The notes below the pieces were generated by a model. That model was given only the letters and a program-made list of their open reading frames with translations, ran no database searches and was not told where the DNA came from. This document shows, piece by piece, positions 23,762 to 37,975 of a stretch of 64,000 nucleotides of DNA. Numbering within the stretch: the stretch's first letter is position 1; each line of letters starts with the position of its first letter. The DNA is from Delphinus delphis. Its lineage: Eukaryota > Chordata > Mammalia > Artiodactyla > Delphinidae. A program made the translations under genes and the position numbers. The DNA lies in contig NW_027192673.1 of assembly GCF_949987515.2 (NCBI RefSeq), positions 1,545,001-1,609,000 of the forward strand, given 5' to 3'.

Positions 23762-25341
23762 AAGTCATATTGCATGGTACCCATTACACGGGTCTTAACT
23801 CTCCAGGTTTAAGGTATTCTTCCTTCAGCTAAAACATGCATGTGGAACCTAGAGTATGATCAACCATGTGAACGGGAGACGTGTTCAAATATGTCTCAGT
23901 TTTCCTCCCCTGGTACTCGGGTGCAACATTCCAGACGCTTTACTAACACTCTCCCCACTTGGAGAGTCAGCGCCTTTAACCTCCTGTTTGGCCCAGTTTG
24001 CAATTTCTGCGGAAGATGAACAGGAAGAGCGAGAACCAATGAGAGACTAGCTGGAGGTGTCTGGACGGGCAAATTTAACTCTCATTTCCCACCAGGAAGA
24101 GGAAATAACCAAAGGCTCAGTGTGCTGTGCCGGAACCAGATTAGGGCCTGAAGTCATCCTGCGGTGTTGCGGCCAGGTCACAAGAAAGCAAGTTGAAGAA
24201 AGGAGCTCAGGGGCACTGTAATTCACAAACCTGCAGAGTTATAAATGACAGCTATCGTCCAAAAATAGACTGAAGTAAGGCTGCCAAGAGGACTTGAAAG
24301 CGGGGCAGAATTGCAGGAAACCGATTTCAGGAGGTAGACTGGAATTGCATTGAAAGCATAGGAAAAGAGGCAGAACGTCCACAATGATGCACTTGGCCAA
24401 AAAGGGCGTATGCGTTTTTTCCTGAATATATTCAGGAAAAAACGCATACGCCCTTTTTGGCCAACCAAGCAAGCTTGCAAAGGAAATCTGCACTACAATG
24501 AAGTCTCACTTCCCCCCGGTCAAAAGGGCCATCTGAAAAAAGTGTAAAATCCAGAAAGGCAGGACAGGCCATGGAGAACTGGGAGCCTTGTTATGCTGAT
24601 GGGCGGGATGTAAATTGCCAACAGACACTCCGGAGAAGTGTATGGTGTTTCCTGAAACATCTAAAAAACAAAGCAACAGAGCCTAGGGCACTTCCACTTA
24701 TGGTCCTATAGCTTAGGGAAATTAAAATAAAAAAGACACAGCCACCCCAAAGTTTGGAACGGCTCTGTTTACAAGAACCTCGTTTACAGTACAAGTTCAA
24801 CATCGCAGAAAGTGAAAAATGGATAAAGAAGTTGTGGTATTTTCTTACAAAGCAATATCACTCAGCAATGAAATCTGTGTCATCAGGCCCTTAGCAGCAC
24901 AATGAGTGGATTCAGGTATGATGATTCTAACTGAAGTAAGTCACACAGAAAAAGAAACATCATAAGATATCAGTAATACATGGAATGTAAACTTGGCTAC
25001 ACAGGAACTGAATTACAGAACAGAACAGGGTCTCAAATTTAGAAAACCAACTTATGCTTGCTTAAGGGTAAAGGTGAGTTGGGGTGCTGCATAAAACCAG
25101 AGATTGAAATGAGCACAGATAAAGTTCCTTAAGTCAAATATGGAATAGACAAGAGCTACTCCTTGCTCAACGAAATGGACTCAACACCGCATATTAAACG
25201 CCTAAGAATGTACCTGACTAGTAAGTATCGTAAAACCTATGGATTGCTATGTCTCCGAAAGAGAATCAAGCATGTGTACAGGGGCATAAACGCAGCAGTG
25301 ATAGGATTGGAGAGGTTCGGTGAGCAAATGAAGACCCTTTG
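23762..25341 (+). repeat. Satellite unit m16, 1,580 bp
   Basis: Palindrome 24393-24464, perfect. Private: aggaagagcgag, cagtgtgctgtgcc, gtattttcttac. Confidence 0.92.
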
Positions 25342-26920
25342 AAGTCATATTGCATGGTACCCATTGCACGGGTCTCAACTCTCCAGGTTTAAGGTATTCT
25401 TCCTTCAGCTAAAACATGCATGTGCAACCCAAGTATGATCAACCATGTGAACGGGAGACGTGTTCAAATATGTCTCAGTTTTCCTCCCCTGGTACTCGGG
25501 TGCAACATTCCAGACGCTTTACTAACACTCTCCCCACTTGGAGAGTCAGGGCCTTTAACCTCCTGTTTGGCCCAGTTTGCAATTTCTGCGGAAGATGAAC
25601 AGGAATAGTGAGAACCAATGAGAGGCTAGCTGGAGGTGTCTGGACGGGCAAATTTAACTCTCATTTCCCACCAGGAGGAGGAAATAACCAAAGGCTCAGC
25701 GTGCCGTACCGGAACCAGATTAGGGCCTGAAGCCATCCTGCGGTGTTGCGGCCAGCTCAAAAGAAAGCGAGTTGAAGAAAGGAGCTCAGGGGCACTGTAA
25801 TTCACAAACCTGCAGAGTTATAAATGACAGCTATCGTCCAAAAATAGACTGAAGTAAGGCTGCCAAGAGGACTTGAAAGCGGGGCAGAATTGCAGGAAAC
25901 CGATTTCAGGAGGTAGACTGGAATTGCATTGAAAGCATAGGAAAAGAGGCAGAACGTCCACAATGATGCACTTGGCCAAAAAGGGCGTATGCGTTTTTTC
26001 CTGAATATATTCAGGAAAAAACGCATACGCCCTTTTTGGCCAACCAAGCAAGCTTGCAAAGGAAATCTGCACTACAATGAAGTCTCACTTCCCCCCGGTC
26101 AAAAGGGCCATCTGAAAAAAGTGTAAAATCCAGAAAGGCAGGACAGGCCATGGAGAACTGGGAGCCTTGTTATGCTGATGGGCGGGATGTAAATTGCCAA
26201 CAACCACTCGGGAGAAGTGTATGGTGTTTCCTGAAACATCTAAAAAACAAAGCAACAGAACCTAGGGCACTTCCACTTATGGTCCTATAGCTTAGGGAAA
26301 TTAAAATCAAAAAGACACAGCCACCCCAAAGTTTGGAACGGCTCTGTTTACAAGAACCTCGTTTACAGTACAAGTTCAACATCGCAGAAAGTGAAAAATG
26401 GATAAAGAAGTTGTGGTATTTACTTACAAAGCAATATCACTCAGCAATGAAATCTGTGTCATCAGGCCCTTAGCAGCACAATGAGTGGATTCAGGTATGA
26501 TGATTCTAACTGAAGTAAGTCACACAGAAAAAGAAACATCATAAGATATCAGTAATACACGGAATGTAAACTTGGCTACACAGGAACTGAATTACAGAAC
26601 AGAACAGGGTCTCAAATTTAGAAAACCAACTTATGCTTGCTTAAGGGTAAAGGTGAGTTGGGGTGCTGCATAAAACCAGAGATTGAAATGAGTACAGATA
26701 AAGTTCCTTAAGTCAAATATGGAATAGACAAGAGCTACTCCTTGCTCAACGAAATGGACTCAACACCCCATATTAAACGCCTAAGAATGTACCTGACTAG
26801 TAAGTATCTTAAAACCTATGGATTGCTATGTCTCCGAAAGAGAATCAAGCATGTGTACAGGGGCATAAACGCAGCAGTGATAGGATTGGAGAGGTTCGGT
26901 GAGCAAATGAAGACCCTTTG
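25342..26920 (+). repeat. Satellite unit m17, 1,579 bp
   Basis: Palindrome 25972-26043, perfect. First unit of the dimer; duplicated as m19. Confidence 0.92.
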
Positions 26921-28500
26921 AAATCATATTGCATGGTACCCGTTACACGGGTTTCAACTACCCAGGTTTAAGGTATTCTTCCTTCAGCTAAAACATGCAT
27001 GTGGAACCTAGAGTATGATCAACCATGTGATCAGGAGACGTGTTCAAATATGTCTCAGTTTTCCTCCCCTGGTACTCGGGTGCAACATTCCAGACGCTTT
27101 ACTAACACTCTCCCCACTTGGAGAGTCAGCGCCTTTAACCTCCTGTTTGGCCCAGTTTGCAATTTCTGCGGAAGATGAACAGGAATAGCGAGAACCAATG
27201 AGAGGCTAGCTGGAGGTGTCTGGACGGGCAAATTTAACTCTCATTTCCCACCAGGAAGAGGAATTAACCAAAGGATCAGCATGCCGGGCCGGAACCAGAT
27301 TAGGGCCTGAAGCCATCCTGCGGTGTTGCGGCCAGGTCACAAGAAAGCGAGTTGAAGAAAGGAGCTCAGGGGCACTGTAATTCACAAACCTGCAGAGTTA
27401 TAAATGACAGCTATCGTCCAAAAATAGACTGAAGTAAGGCTGCCAAGAGGACTTGAAAGCGGGGCAGAATTGCAGGAAACCGATTTCAGGAGGTAGACTG
27501 GAATTGCATTGAAAGCATAGGAAAAGAGGCAGAACGTCCACAATGATGCACTTGGCCAAAAAGGGCGTATGCGTTTTTTCCTGAATATATTCAGGAAAAA
27601 ACGCATACGCCCTTTTTGGCCAACCAAGCAAGCTTACAAAGGAAATCTGCACTACAATGAAGTCTCACTTCCCCCCGGTCAGAAGGGCCATCTGAAAAAA
27701 GTGTAAAATACAGAAAGGCAGGACAGGCCATGGAGAACTGGGAGCCTTGTTATGCTGATGGGCGGGATGTAAATTGCCAACAGCCACTGGGGAGAAGTGT
27801 ATGGTGTTTCCTGAAACATCTAAAAAACAAAGCAACAGAGCCTAGGGCACTGCCACTTATGGTCCTATAGCTTAGGGAAATTAAAATCAAAAAGACACAG
27901 CCACCTCAAAGTTTGGGACGCCTCTGTTTACAACAACCTCGTTTACAGTACAAGTTCAACATCGCAGAAAGTGAAAAATGGATAAAGAAGTTGTGGTATT
28001 TACTTACAAAGCAATATCACTCAGCAATGAAATCTATGTCATCAGGCCCTTAGCATCACAATGAGTGGATTCAGGTATGATGATTCTAACTGAAATAAGT
28101 CACACAGAAAAAGAAACATCATAAGATATCAGTAATACACGGAATGGAAACTTGGCTACACAGGAACTGAATTACAGAACAGAACAGGGTCTCAAATTTA
28201 GAAAACCAACTTATGCTTGCTTAAGGGTAAAGGTGAGTTGGGGTGCTGCATAAAACCAGAGATTGAAATGAGCACAGATAAAGTTCCTTAAGTCAAATAT
28301 GGAATAGACAAGAGCTACTCCTTGCTCAACGAAATGGACTCAACACCGCATATTAAACGCCTAAGAATGTACCTGACTAGTAAGTATCGTAAAACCTATG
28401 GATTGCTATGTCTCCGAAAGAGAATCAAGCATGTGTACAGGGGCATAAACGCAGCAGTGATAGGATTGGAGAGGTTCGGTGAGCAAATGAAGACCCTTTG
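26921..28500 (+). repeat. Satellite unit m18, 1,580 bp
   Basis: Palindrome 27552-27623, perfect. Second unit of the dimer; duplicated as m20. HindIII dyad lost (agcttacaaag). Confidence 0.92.
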
Positions 28501-30079
28501 AAGTCATATTGCATGGTACCCATTGCACGGGTCTCAACTCTCCAGGTTTAAGGTATTCTTCCTTCAGCTAAAACATGCATGTGCAACCCAAGTATGATCA
28601 ACCATGTGAACGGGAGACGTGTTCAAATATGTCTCAGTTTTCCTCCCCTGGTACTCGGGTGCAACATTCCAGACGCTTTACTAACACTCTCCCCACTTGG
28701 AGAGTCAGGGCCTTTAACCTCCTGTTTGGCCCAGTTTGCAATTTCTGCGGAAGATGAACAGGAATAGTGAGAACCAATGAGAGGCTAGCTGGAGGTGTCT
28801 GGACGGGCAAATTTAACTCTCATTTCCCACCAGGAGGAGGAAATAACCAAAGGCTCAGCGTGCCGTACCGGAACCAGATTAGGGCCTGAAGCCATCCTGC
28901 GGTGTTGCGGCCAGCTCAAAAGAAAGCGAGTTGAAGAAAGGAGCTCAGGGGCACTGTAATTCACAAACCTGCAGAGTTATAAATGACAGCTATCGTCCAA
29001 AAATAGACTGAAGTAAGGCTGCCAAGAGGACTTGAAAGCGGGGCAGAATTGCAGGAAACCGATTTCAGGAGGTAGACTGGAATTGCATTGAAAGCATAGG
29101 AAAAGAGGCAGAACGTCCACAATGATGCACTTGGCCAAAAAGGGCGTATGCGTTTTTTCCTGAATATATTCAGGAAAAAACGCATACGCCCTTTTTGGCC
29201 AACCAAGCAAGCTTGCAAAGGAAATCTGCACTACAATGAAGTCTCACTTCCCCCCGGTCAAAAGGGCCATCTGAAAAAAGTGTAAAATCCAGAAAGGCAG
29301 GACAGGCCATGGAGAACTGGGAGCCTTGTTATGCTGATGGGCGGGATGTAAATTGCCAACAACCACTCGGGAGAAGTGTATGGTGTTTCCTGAAACATCT
29401 AAAAAACAAAGCAACAGAACCTAGGGCACTTCCACTTATGGTCCTATAGCTTAGGGAAATTAAAATCAAAAAGACACAGCCACCCCAAAGTTTGGAACGG
29501 CTCTGTTTACAAGAACCTCGTTTACAGTACAAGTTCAACATCGCAGAAAGTGAAAAATGGATAAAGAAGTTGTGGTATTTACTTACAAAGCAATATCACT
29601 CAGCAATGAAATCTGTGTCATCAGGCCCTTAGCAGCACAATGAGTGGATTCAGGTATGATGATTCTAACTGAAGTAAGTCACACAGAAAAAGAAACATCA
29701 TAAGATATCAGTAATACACGGAATGTAAACTTGGCTACACAGGAACTGAATTACAGAACAGAACAGGGTCTCAAATTTAGAAAACCAACTTATGCTTGCT
29801 TAAGGGTAAAGGTGAGTTGGGGTGCTGCATAAAACCAGAGATTGAAATGAGTACAGATAAAGTTCCTTAAGTCAAATATGGAATAGACAAGAGCTACTCC
29901 TTGCTCAACGAAATGGACTCAACACCCCATATTAAACGCCTAAGAATGTACCTGACTAGTAAGTATCTTAAAACCTATGGATTGCTATGTCTCCGAAAGA
30001 GAATCAAGCATGTGTACAGGGGCATAAACGCAGCAGTGATAGGATTGGAGAGGTTCGGTGAGCAAATGAAGACCCTTTG
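28501..30079 (+). repeat. Satellite unit m19, 1,579 bp
   Basis: Palindrome 29131-29202, perfect. Copy of m17. Confidence 0.92.
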
Positions 30080-31659
30080 AAGTCATATTGCATGGTACCC
30101 GTTACACGGGTTTCAACTACCCAGGTTTAAGGTATTCTTCCTTCAGCTAAAACATGCATGTGGAACCTAGAGTATGATCAACCATGTGATCAGGAGACGT
30201 GTTCAAATATGTCTCAGTTTTCCTCCCCTGGTACTCGGGTGCAACATTCCAGACGCTTTACTAACACTCTCCCCACTTGGAGAGTCAGCGCCTTTAACCT
30301 CCTGTTTGGCCCAGTTTGCAATTTCTGCGGAAGATGAACAGGAATAGCGAGAACCAATGAGAGGCTAGCTGGAGGTGTCTGGACGGGCAAATTTAACTCT
30401 CATTTCCCACCAGGAAGAGGAATTAACCAAAGGATCAGCATGCCGGGCCGGAACCAGATTAGGGCCTGAAGCCATCCTGCGGTGTTGCGGCCAGGTCACA
30501 AGAAAGCGAGTTGAAGAAAGGAGCTCAGGGGCACTGTAATTCACAAACCTGCAGAGTTATAAATGACAGCTATCGTCCAAAAATAGACTGAAGTAAGGCT
30601 GCCAAGAGGACTTGAAAGCGGGGCAGAATTGCAGGAAACCGATTTCAGGAGGTAGACTGGAATTGCATTGAAAGCATAGGAAAAGAGGCAGAACGTCCAC
30701 AATGATGCACTTGGCCAAAAAGGGCGTATGCGTTTTTTCCTGAATATATTCAGGAAAAAACGCATACGCCCTTTTTGGCCAACCAAGCAAGCTTACAAAG
30801 GAAATCTGCACTACAATGAAGTCTCACTTCCCCCCGGTCAGAAGGGCCATCTGAAAAAAGTGTAAAATACAGAAAGGCAGGACAGGCCATGGAGAACTGG
30901 GAGCCTTGTTATGCTGATGGGCGGGATGTAAATTGCCAACAGCCACTGGGGAGAAGTGTATGGTGTTTCCTGAAACATCTAAAAAACAAAGCAACAGAGC
31001 CTAGGGCACTGCCACTTATGGTCCTATAGCTTAGGGAAATTAAAATCAAAAAGACACAGCCACCTCAAAGTTTGGGACGCCTCTGTTTACAACAACCTCG
31101 TTTACAGTACAAGTTCAACATCGCAGAAAGTGAAAAATGGATAAAGAAGTTGTGGTATTTACTTACAAAGCAATATCACTCAGCAATGAAATCTATGTCA
31201 TCAGGCCCTTAGCATCACAATGAGTGGATTCAGGTATGATGATTCTAACTGAAATAAGTCACACAGAAAAAGAAACATCATAAGATATCAGTAATACACG
31301 GAATGGAAACTTGGCTACACAGGAACTGAATTACAGAACAGAACAGGGTCTCAAATTTAGAAAACCAACTTATGCTTGCTTAAGGGTAAAGGTGAGTTGG
31401 GGTGCTGCATAAAACCAGAGATTGAAATGAGCACAGATAAAGTTCCTTAAGTCAAATATGGAATAGACAAGAGCTACTCCTTGCTCAACGAAATGGACTC
31501 AACACCGCATATTAAACGCCTAAGAATGTACCTGACTAGTAAGTATCTTAAAACCTATGGATTGCTATGTCTCCGAAAGAGAATCAAGCATGTGTACAGG
31601 GGCATAAACGCAGCAGTGATAGGATTGGAGAGGTTCGGTGAGCAAATGAAGACCCTTTG
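30080..31659 (+). repeat. Satellite unit m20, 1,580 bp
   Basis: Palindrome 30711-30782, perfect. Copy of m18 except the last ~120 bases (gtatcttaaaacc). Confidence 0.92.
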
Positions 31660-33238
31660 AAGTCATATTGCATGGTACCCATTACACGGGTCTCAACTCT
31701 CCAGGTTTAAGGTATTCTTCCTTCAGCTAAAACATGCATGTGGAACCCAAGTATGATCAACCATGTGAACGGGAGACGTGTTCAAATATGTCTCAGTTTT
31801 CCTCCCCTGGTACTCGGGTGCAACATTCCAGACGCTTTACTAACACTCTCCCCACTTGGAGAGTCAGCGCCTTTAACCTCCTGTTTGGCCCAGTTTGCAA
31901 TTTCTGCGGAAGATGAACAGGAATAGCGAGAACCAATGAGAGGCTAGCTGGAGGTGTCTGGACGGGCAAATTTAACTCTCATTTCCCACCAGGAAGAGGA
32001 AATAACCAAAGGCTCAGCGTGCCGTACCGGAACCAGATTAGGGCCTGAAGCCATCCTGCGGTGTTGCGGCCAGGTCACAAGAAAGGGAGTTGAAGAAAGG
32101 AGCTCAGGGGCACTGTAATTCACAAACCTGCAGAGTTATAAATGACAGCTATCGTCCAAAAATAGACTGAAGTAAGGCTGCCAAGAGGACTTGAAAGCGG
32201 GGCAGAATTGCAGGAAACCGATTTCAGGAGGTAGACTGGAATTGCATTGAAAGCATAGGAAAAGAGGCAGAACGTCCACAATGATGCACTTGGCCAAAAA
32301 GGGCGTATGCGTTTTCTCCTGAATATATTCAGGAAAAAACGCATACGCACTTTTTGGCCAACCAAGCAAGCTTGCAAAGGAAATCTGCACTACAATGAAG
32401 TCTCACTTCCCCCCGGTCAAAAGGGCCATCTGAAAAAAGTGTAAAATCCAGAAAGGCAGGACAGGCCATGGAGAACTGGGAGCCTTGTTATGCTGATGAG
32501 CGGGATGTAAATTGCCAACAGACACTCAGGAGAAGTGTATGGTGTTTCCTGAAACATCTAAAAAACAAAGCAACAGAGCCTAGGGCACTGCCACTTATGG
32601 TCCTATAGCTTAGGGAAATTAAAATCAAAAAGACACAGCCACCCCAAAGTTTGGGACGCCTCTGTTTACAAGAACCTCGTTTACAGTACAAGTTCAACAT
32701 CACAGAAAGTGAAAAATGGATAAAGAAGTTGTGGTATTCACTTACCAAGCAATATCACTCAGCAATGAAATCTGTGTCATCAGGCCCTTAGCAGCACAAT
32801 GAGTGGATTCAGGTATGATGATTCTAACTGAAGTAAGTCACACAGAAAAAGAAACATCATAAGATATCAGTAATACACGGAATGTAAACTTGGCTACACA
32901 GGAACTGAATTACAGAACAGAACAGGGTCTCAAATTTAGAAAACCAACTTATGCTTGCTTAAGGGTAAAGGTGAGTTGGGGTGCTGCATAAAACCAGAGA
33001 TTGAAATGAGCACAGATAAAGTTCCTTAAGCCAAATATGGAATAGACAAGAGCTACTCCTTGCTCAACGAAATGGACTCAACACCGCATATTAAACGCCT
33101 AAGAATGTACCTGACTAGTAAGTATCTTAAAACCTATGGATTGTTATGTCTCCGAAAGAGAATCAAGCATGTGTACAGGGGCATAAACGCAGCAGTGATA
33201 GGATTGGAGAGGTTCGGTGAGCAAGTGAAGACCCTTTG
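31660..33238 (+). repeat. Satellite unit m21, 1,579 bp
   Basis: Palindrome 32290-32361 with two unmatched substitutions (gcgttttctcctg on the left, acgcactttttgg on the right). gatgagcggg and ttcacttaccaag are private. Confidence 0.92.
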
Positions 33239-34817
33239 AAGTCATATTGCATGGTACCCATTCCACGGGTCTCAACTCTCCAGGTTTAAGGTATTCTTCC
33301 TTCAGCTAAAACATGCATGTGGAACCCAAGTATGATCAACCATGTGAACGGGAGACGTGTTCAAATATGTCTCAGTTTTCGTCCCCTGGTACTCGGGTGC
33401 AACATTCCAGATGCTTTACTAACACTCTCCCCACTTGGAGAGTCAGCGCCTTTAACCTCCTGTTTGGCCCAGTTTTCAATTTCTGCGGAAGATGAACAGG
33501 AATAGCGAGAACCAATGAGAGGCTACCTGGAGGTGTCTGGACGGGCAAATTTAACTCTCATTTCCCACCAGGAAGAGGAAATAAACAAAGGCTCAGCGTG
33601 CCGTACCGGAACCAGATTAGGGCCTGAAGCCATCCTGTGGTGTTGCGGCCAGCTCAAAAGAAAGCGAGTTGAAGAAAGGAGCTCAGGGGCACTGTAATTC
33701 ACAAACCTACAGAGTTATAAATGACAGCTATCGTCCAAAAATAGACTGAAGTAAGGCTGCCAAGAGGACTTGAAAGCGGGGCAGAATTGCAGGCAACCGA
33801 TTTCAGGAGGTAGACTGGAATTGCATTGAAAGCATAGGAAAAGAGGCAGAACGTCCACAATGATGCACTTGGCCAAAAAGGGCGTATGCGTTTTTTCCTG
33901 AATATATTCAAGAAAAAACGCATACGCCCTTTTTGGCCAACCAAGCAAGCTTGCAAAGGAAATCTGCACTACAATGAAGTCTCACTTCCCCCCGGTCAAA
34001 AGGGCCATCTGAAAAAAGTGTAAAATCCAGAAAGGCAGGACAGGCCATGGAGAACTGGGAGCCTTGTTATGCTGATGGGCGGGATGTAAATTGCCAACAA
34101 CCACTCGGGAGAAGTGTATGGTGTTTCCTGAAACATCTAAAAAACAAAGCAACAGAACCTAGGGCACTTCCACTTATGGTCCTATAGCTTAGTGAAATTA
34201 AAATCAAAAACACACAGCCACCCCAAAGTTTGGAACGGCTTTGTTTACAAGAACCTCGTTTACAGTACAAGTTCAACATCGCAGAAAGTGAAAAATGGAT
34301 AAAGAAGCTGTGGTATTTACTTACAAAGCAATATCACTCAGCAATGAAATCTGTGTCATCAGGCCCTTAGCAGCACAATGAGTGGATTCAGGTATGATGA
34401 TTCTAACTGAAGTAAGTCACACAGAAAAAGAAACATCATAAGATATCAGTAATACACGGAATGTAAACTTGGCTACACAGGAACTGAATTACAGAACAGA
34501 ACAGGGACTCAAATTTAGAAAAACAACTTATGCTTGCTTAAGGGTAAAGGTGAGTTGGGGTGCTGCATAAAACCAGAGATTGAAATGAGCACAGATAAAG
34601 TTCCTTAAGCCAAATATGGAATAGACAAGAGCTACTCCTTGCTCAACGAAATGGACTCAACACCGCATATTAAACGCCTAAGAATGTACCTGACTTGTAA
34701 GTATCTTAAAACCTATGGATTGCTATGTCTCTAAAAGAGAATCAAGCATGTGTACAGGGGCATAAACGCAGCAGTGATAGGATTGGAGAGGTTCGGTGAG
34801 CAAATGAAAACCCTTTG
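33239..34817 (+). repeat. Satellite unit m22, 1,579 bp
   Basis: Palindrome 33869-33940 with one right-arm substitution (attcaagaaaaa). Many private changes (gcaagtgaag is just upstream; ggctacctgg, aggcaaccg, cctacagag). Confidence 0.92.
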
Positions 34818-36396
34818 AAGTCATATTGCATGGTACCCATTCCACGGGTTTCAACTACCCAGGTTTAAGGTATTCTTCCTTCAGCTAAAACATGCATGTG
34901 GAACCTAGAGTATGATCAACCATGTGATCGGGAGACGTGTTCAAATATGTCTCAGTTTTCGTCCCCTGGTACTCGGGTGCAACATTCCAGACGCTTTACT
35001 AACACTCTCACGACTTGGAGAGTCAGTCCCTTTAATCTCCTGTTTGGCCCAGTTTGCAATTTCTGCGGAAGATGAACAGGAATAGCGAGAACCAATGGAG
35101 ACTAGCTCGAGGTGTCTGGACGGGCAAATTTAACTCGCATTTCCTACCAGGAAGAGGAATTAACCAAAGGCTCAGCGTGCCATGCCAGAATCAGATTAGG
35201 GCCTGAAGCCATCCTGCGGTGTTGCGGCCAGCTCAAAACAAAGCGAGTTGTAGAAAGGAGCTCAGGGGCACTGTAATTCACAAACCTGCAGAGTTATAAA
35301 TGACAGCTATCGTCCAAAAATAGACTGAAGTAAGGCTGCCAAGAGGACTTGAAAGCGGGGCAGAATTGCAGGAAACCGATTTCAGGAGGTAGACTGGAAT
35401 TGCATTGAAAGCATAGGAAAAGAGGCAGAACGTCCACAATGATGCACTTGGCCAAAAAGGGCGTATGCGTTTTTTCCTGAATATATTCAGGAAAAAACGC
35501 ATACGCCCTTTTTGGCCAACCAAGCAAGCTTGCAAAGGAAATGTGCACTACAATGAAGTCTCACTTCCCCCCGGTCAAAAGGGCCATCTGAAAAAAGTGT
35601 AAAATCCAGAAATGCAGGACAGGACATGGAGAACTGGGAGCCTTGTTATGCTGATGGGCGGGATGTAAATTGCCAACAACCACTCGGGAGAAGTGTATGG
35701 TGTTTCCTGAAACATCTAAAAAACAAAGCAACAGAACCTAGGGCACTTCCACTTATGGTCCTATAGCTTAGGGAAATTAAAATCAAAAAGACACAGCCAC
35801 CCCAAAGTTTGGAACGGCTCTGTTTACAAGAACCTCGTTTACAGTACAAGTTCAACATCGCAGAAAGTGAAAAATGGATAAAGAAGTTGTGGTATTTACT
35901 TACAAAGCAATATCACACAGCAATGAAATCTGTGTCATCAGGCCCTTAGCAACACAATGAGTGGATTCAGGTATGATGATTCTAACTGAAATAAGTCACA
36001 CAGAAAAAGAAACATCATAAGATATCAGTAATACACGGAATGTAAACTTGGCTACACAGGAACTGAATTACAGAACAGAACAGGGTCTCAAATTTAGAAA
36101 ACCAACTTATGCTTGCTTAAGGGCAAAGGTGAGTTGGGGTGCTGCATAAAACCAGAGATTGAAATGAGCACAGATAAAGTTCCTTAAGTCAAATATGGAA
36201 TGGACAAGAGCTACTCCTTGCTCAACGAAATGGACTCAACACCGCATATTAAACGCCTAAGAATGTACCTGACTAGTAAGTATCGTAAAACCTATGGATT
36301 GCTATGTCTCCAAAAGAGAATCAAGCATGTGTACAGGGGCATAAACGTAGCAGTGATAGGATTGGAGAGGTTCGGTGAGCAAATGAAGACCCTTTG
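34818..36396 (+). repeat. Satellite unit m23, 1,579 bp
   Basis: Palindrome 35448-35519, perfect. 1-bp deletion at aaccaatggagac (about 35091-35102). ggacatggag and atcacacagc are private. Confidence 0.92.
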
Positions 36397-37975
36397 AAGT
36401 CATATTGCATGGTACCCATTACACGGGTCTCAACTCTCCAGGTTTAAGGTATTCTTCCTTCAGCTAAAACATGCATGTGGAACCCAAGTATGATCAACCA
36501 TGTGATCGGGAGACGTGTTCAAATATGTCTCAGTTTTCGTACCCTGGTACTCGGGTGCAACATTCCAGATGCTTTACTAACACTCTCCCCACTTGGAGAG
36601 TCAGTCCCTTTAACCTCCTGTTTGGCCCAGTTTGCAATTTCTGTGGAAGATGAACAGGAATAGCGAGAACCAATGAGAGACTAGCTGAAGGTGTCTGGAT
36701 GGGCAAATTTAACTCTCATTTCCCACCAGGAAGAGGAATTAACCAAAGGCTCAGCGTGCCGTGCCAGAACCAGATTAGGGCCTGAAGACATCCTGCGGTG
36801 TTGCGGCCAGCTCACAAGAAAGTGAGTTGAAGAAAGGAGCTCAGGGGCACTGTAATTCACAAACCTGCAGAGTTATAAATGACAGCTATCGTCCAAAAAT
36901 AGACTGAAGTAAGGCTGCCAAGAGGACTTGAAAGCGGGGCAGAATTGCAGGAAACCGATTTCAGGAGGTAGACTGGAATTGCATTGAAAGCATAGGAAAA
37001 GAGGCAGAACGTCCACAATGATGCACTTGGCCAGAAAGGGCGTATGCGTTTTTTCCTGAATATATTCAGGAAAAAACGCATACGCCCTTTTTGGCCAACC
37101 AAGCAAACTTGCAAAGGAAATCTGCACTACAAAGAAGTCTCACTTCCCCCCGGTCAAAAGGGCCATCTGAAAAAAGTGTAAAATCCAGAAAAGCAGGACA
37201 GGCCATGGAGAACTGGGAGCCTTGTTATGCTGATGGGCGGGATGTAAATTGCCAACAGAAACTCGGGAGAAGTGTATGGTGTTTCCTGAAACATCGAAAA
37301 AACAAAACAACAGAGTCTAGGGCACTTCCACTTATGGTCCTATAGCTTAGGGAAATTAAAATCAAAAAGACACAGCCACCCCAAAGTTTGGGACGCCTCT
37401 GTTTACAAGAACCTCGTTTACCGTGCAAGTTCAATATCACAGAAAGTGAAAAATGGATAAAGAACTTGTGGTACTTACGTACAATGCAGTATCACTCAGC
37501 AATGAAATCTATGTCATCAGGCCCGTAGCAGCATAATGAGTGGATTCAGGTATGATGATTCTAACTGAAATAAGTCACACAGAAAAAGAAACATCATAAG
37601 ATATCTGTAATACACGGAATGTAAACTTGGCTACACAGGAACTGAATTACAGAACATAACAGGGTCTCAAATTTAGAAAACCAACTTATGCTTGCTTAAG
37701 GGGAAAGGTGAGTTGGGGTGCTGTATAAAACCAGAGATTGAAATGAGCACAGATAAAGTTCCTTAAGCCAAATATGGAATAGACAAGAGCTACTCCTTGC
37801 TCAACGAAATGGACTCAACACCCCATATTAAACGCCTAAGAATGTACCTGACTAGTAAGTATCTTAAAACCTATGGATTGCTATGTCTCCAAAAGAGAAT
37901 CAAGCGTGTGTACAGGGGCATAAACGCAGCAGTGATAGGATTGGAGAGGTTCGGTGAGCAAATGAAGACCCTTTG
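36397..37975 (+). repeat. Satellite unit m24, 1,579 bp
   Basis: Palindrome 37027-37098 with one left-arm substitution (ggccagaaagg). L1-closer variant at about 37470. gcaaacttgc breaks the HindIII dyad. Confidence 0.92.

Larger units (their letters stand above)
25342..28500 (+). repeat. Dimer higher-order repeat, copy a (m17-m18)
   Basis: A 3,159-bp block duplicated directly downstream. Shared private variants include cccattgcacggg, gtgcaacccaag and agtcagggcc in the first unit, and agcttacaaag, gtgtaaaatacag, aaggatcagc and cggaatggaaac in the second. I saw one difference from copy b (aaatcatatt at 26921 against aagtcatatt). Homology reaches back to about 25,000. Confidence 0.88.
28501..31659 (+). 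repeat. Dimer higher-order repeat, copy b (m19-m20)
   Basis: Near-identical to the preceding 3,159 bp and the youngest-looking duplication in the window. Identity stops near 31,544, where gtatcttaaaacc replaces the gtatcgtaaaacc found at the matching place of the earlier copies. Confidence 0.88.
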
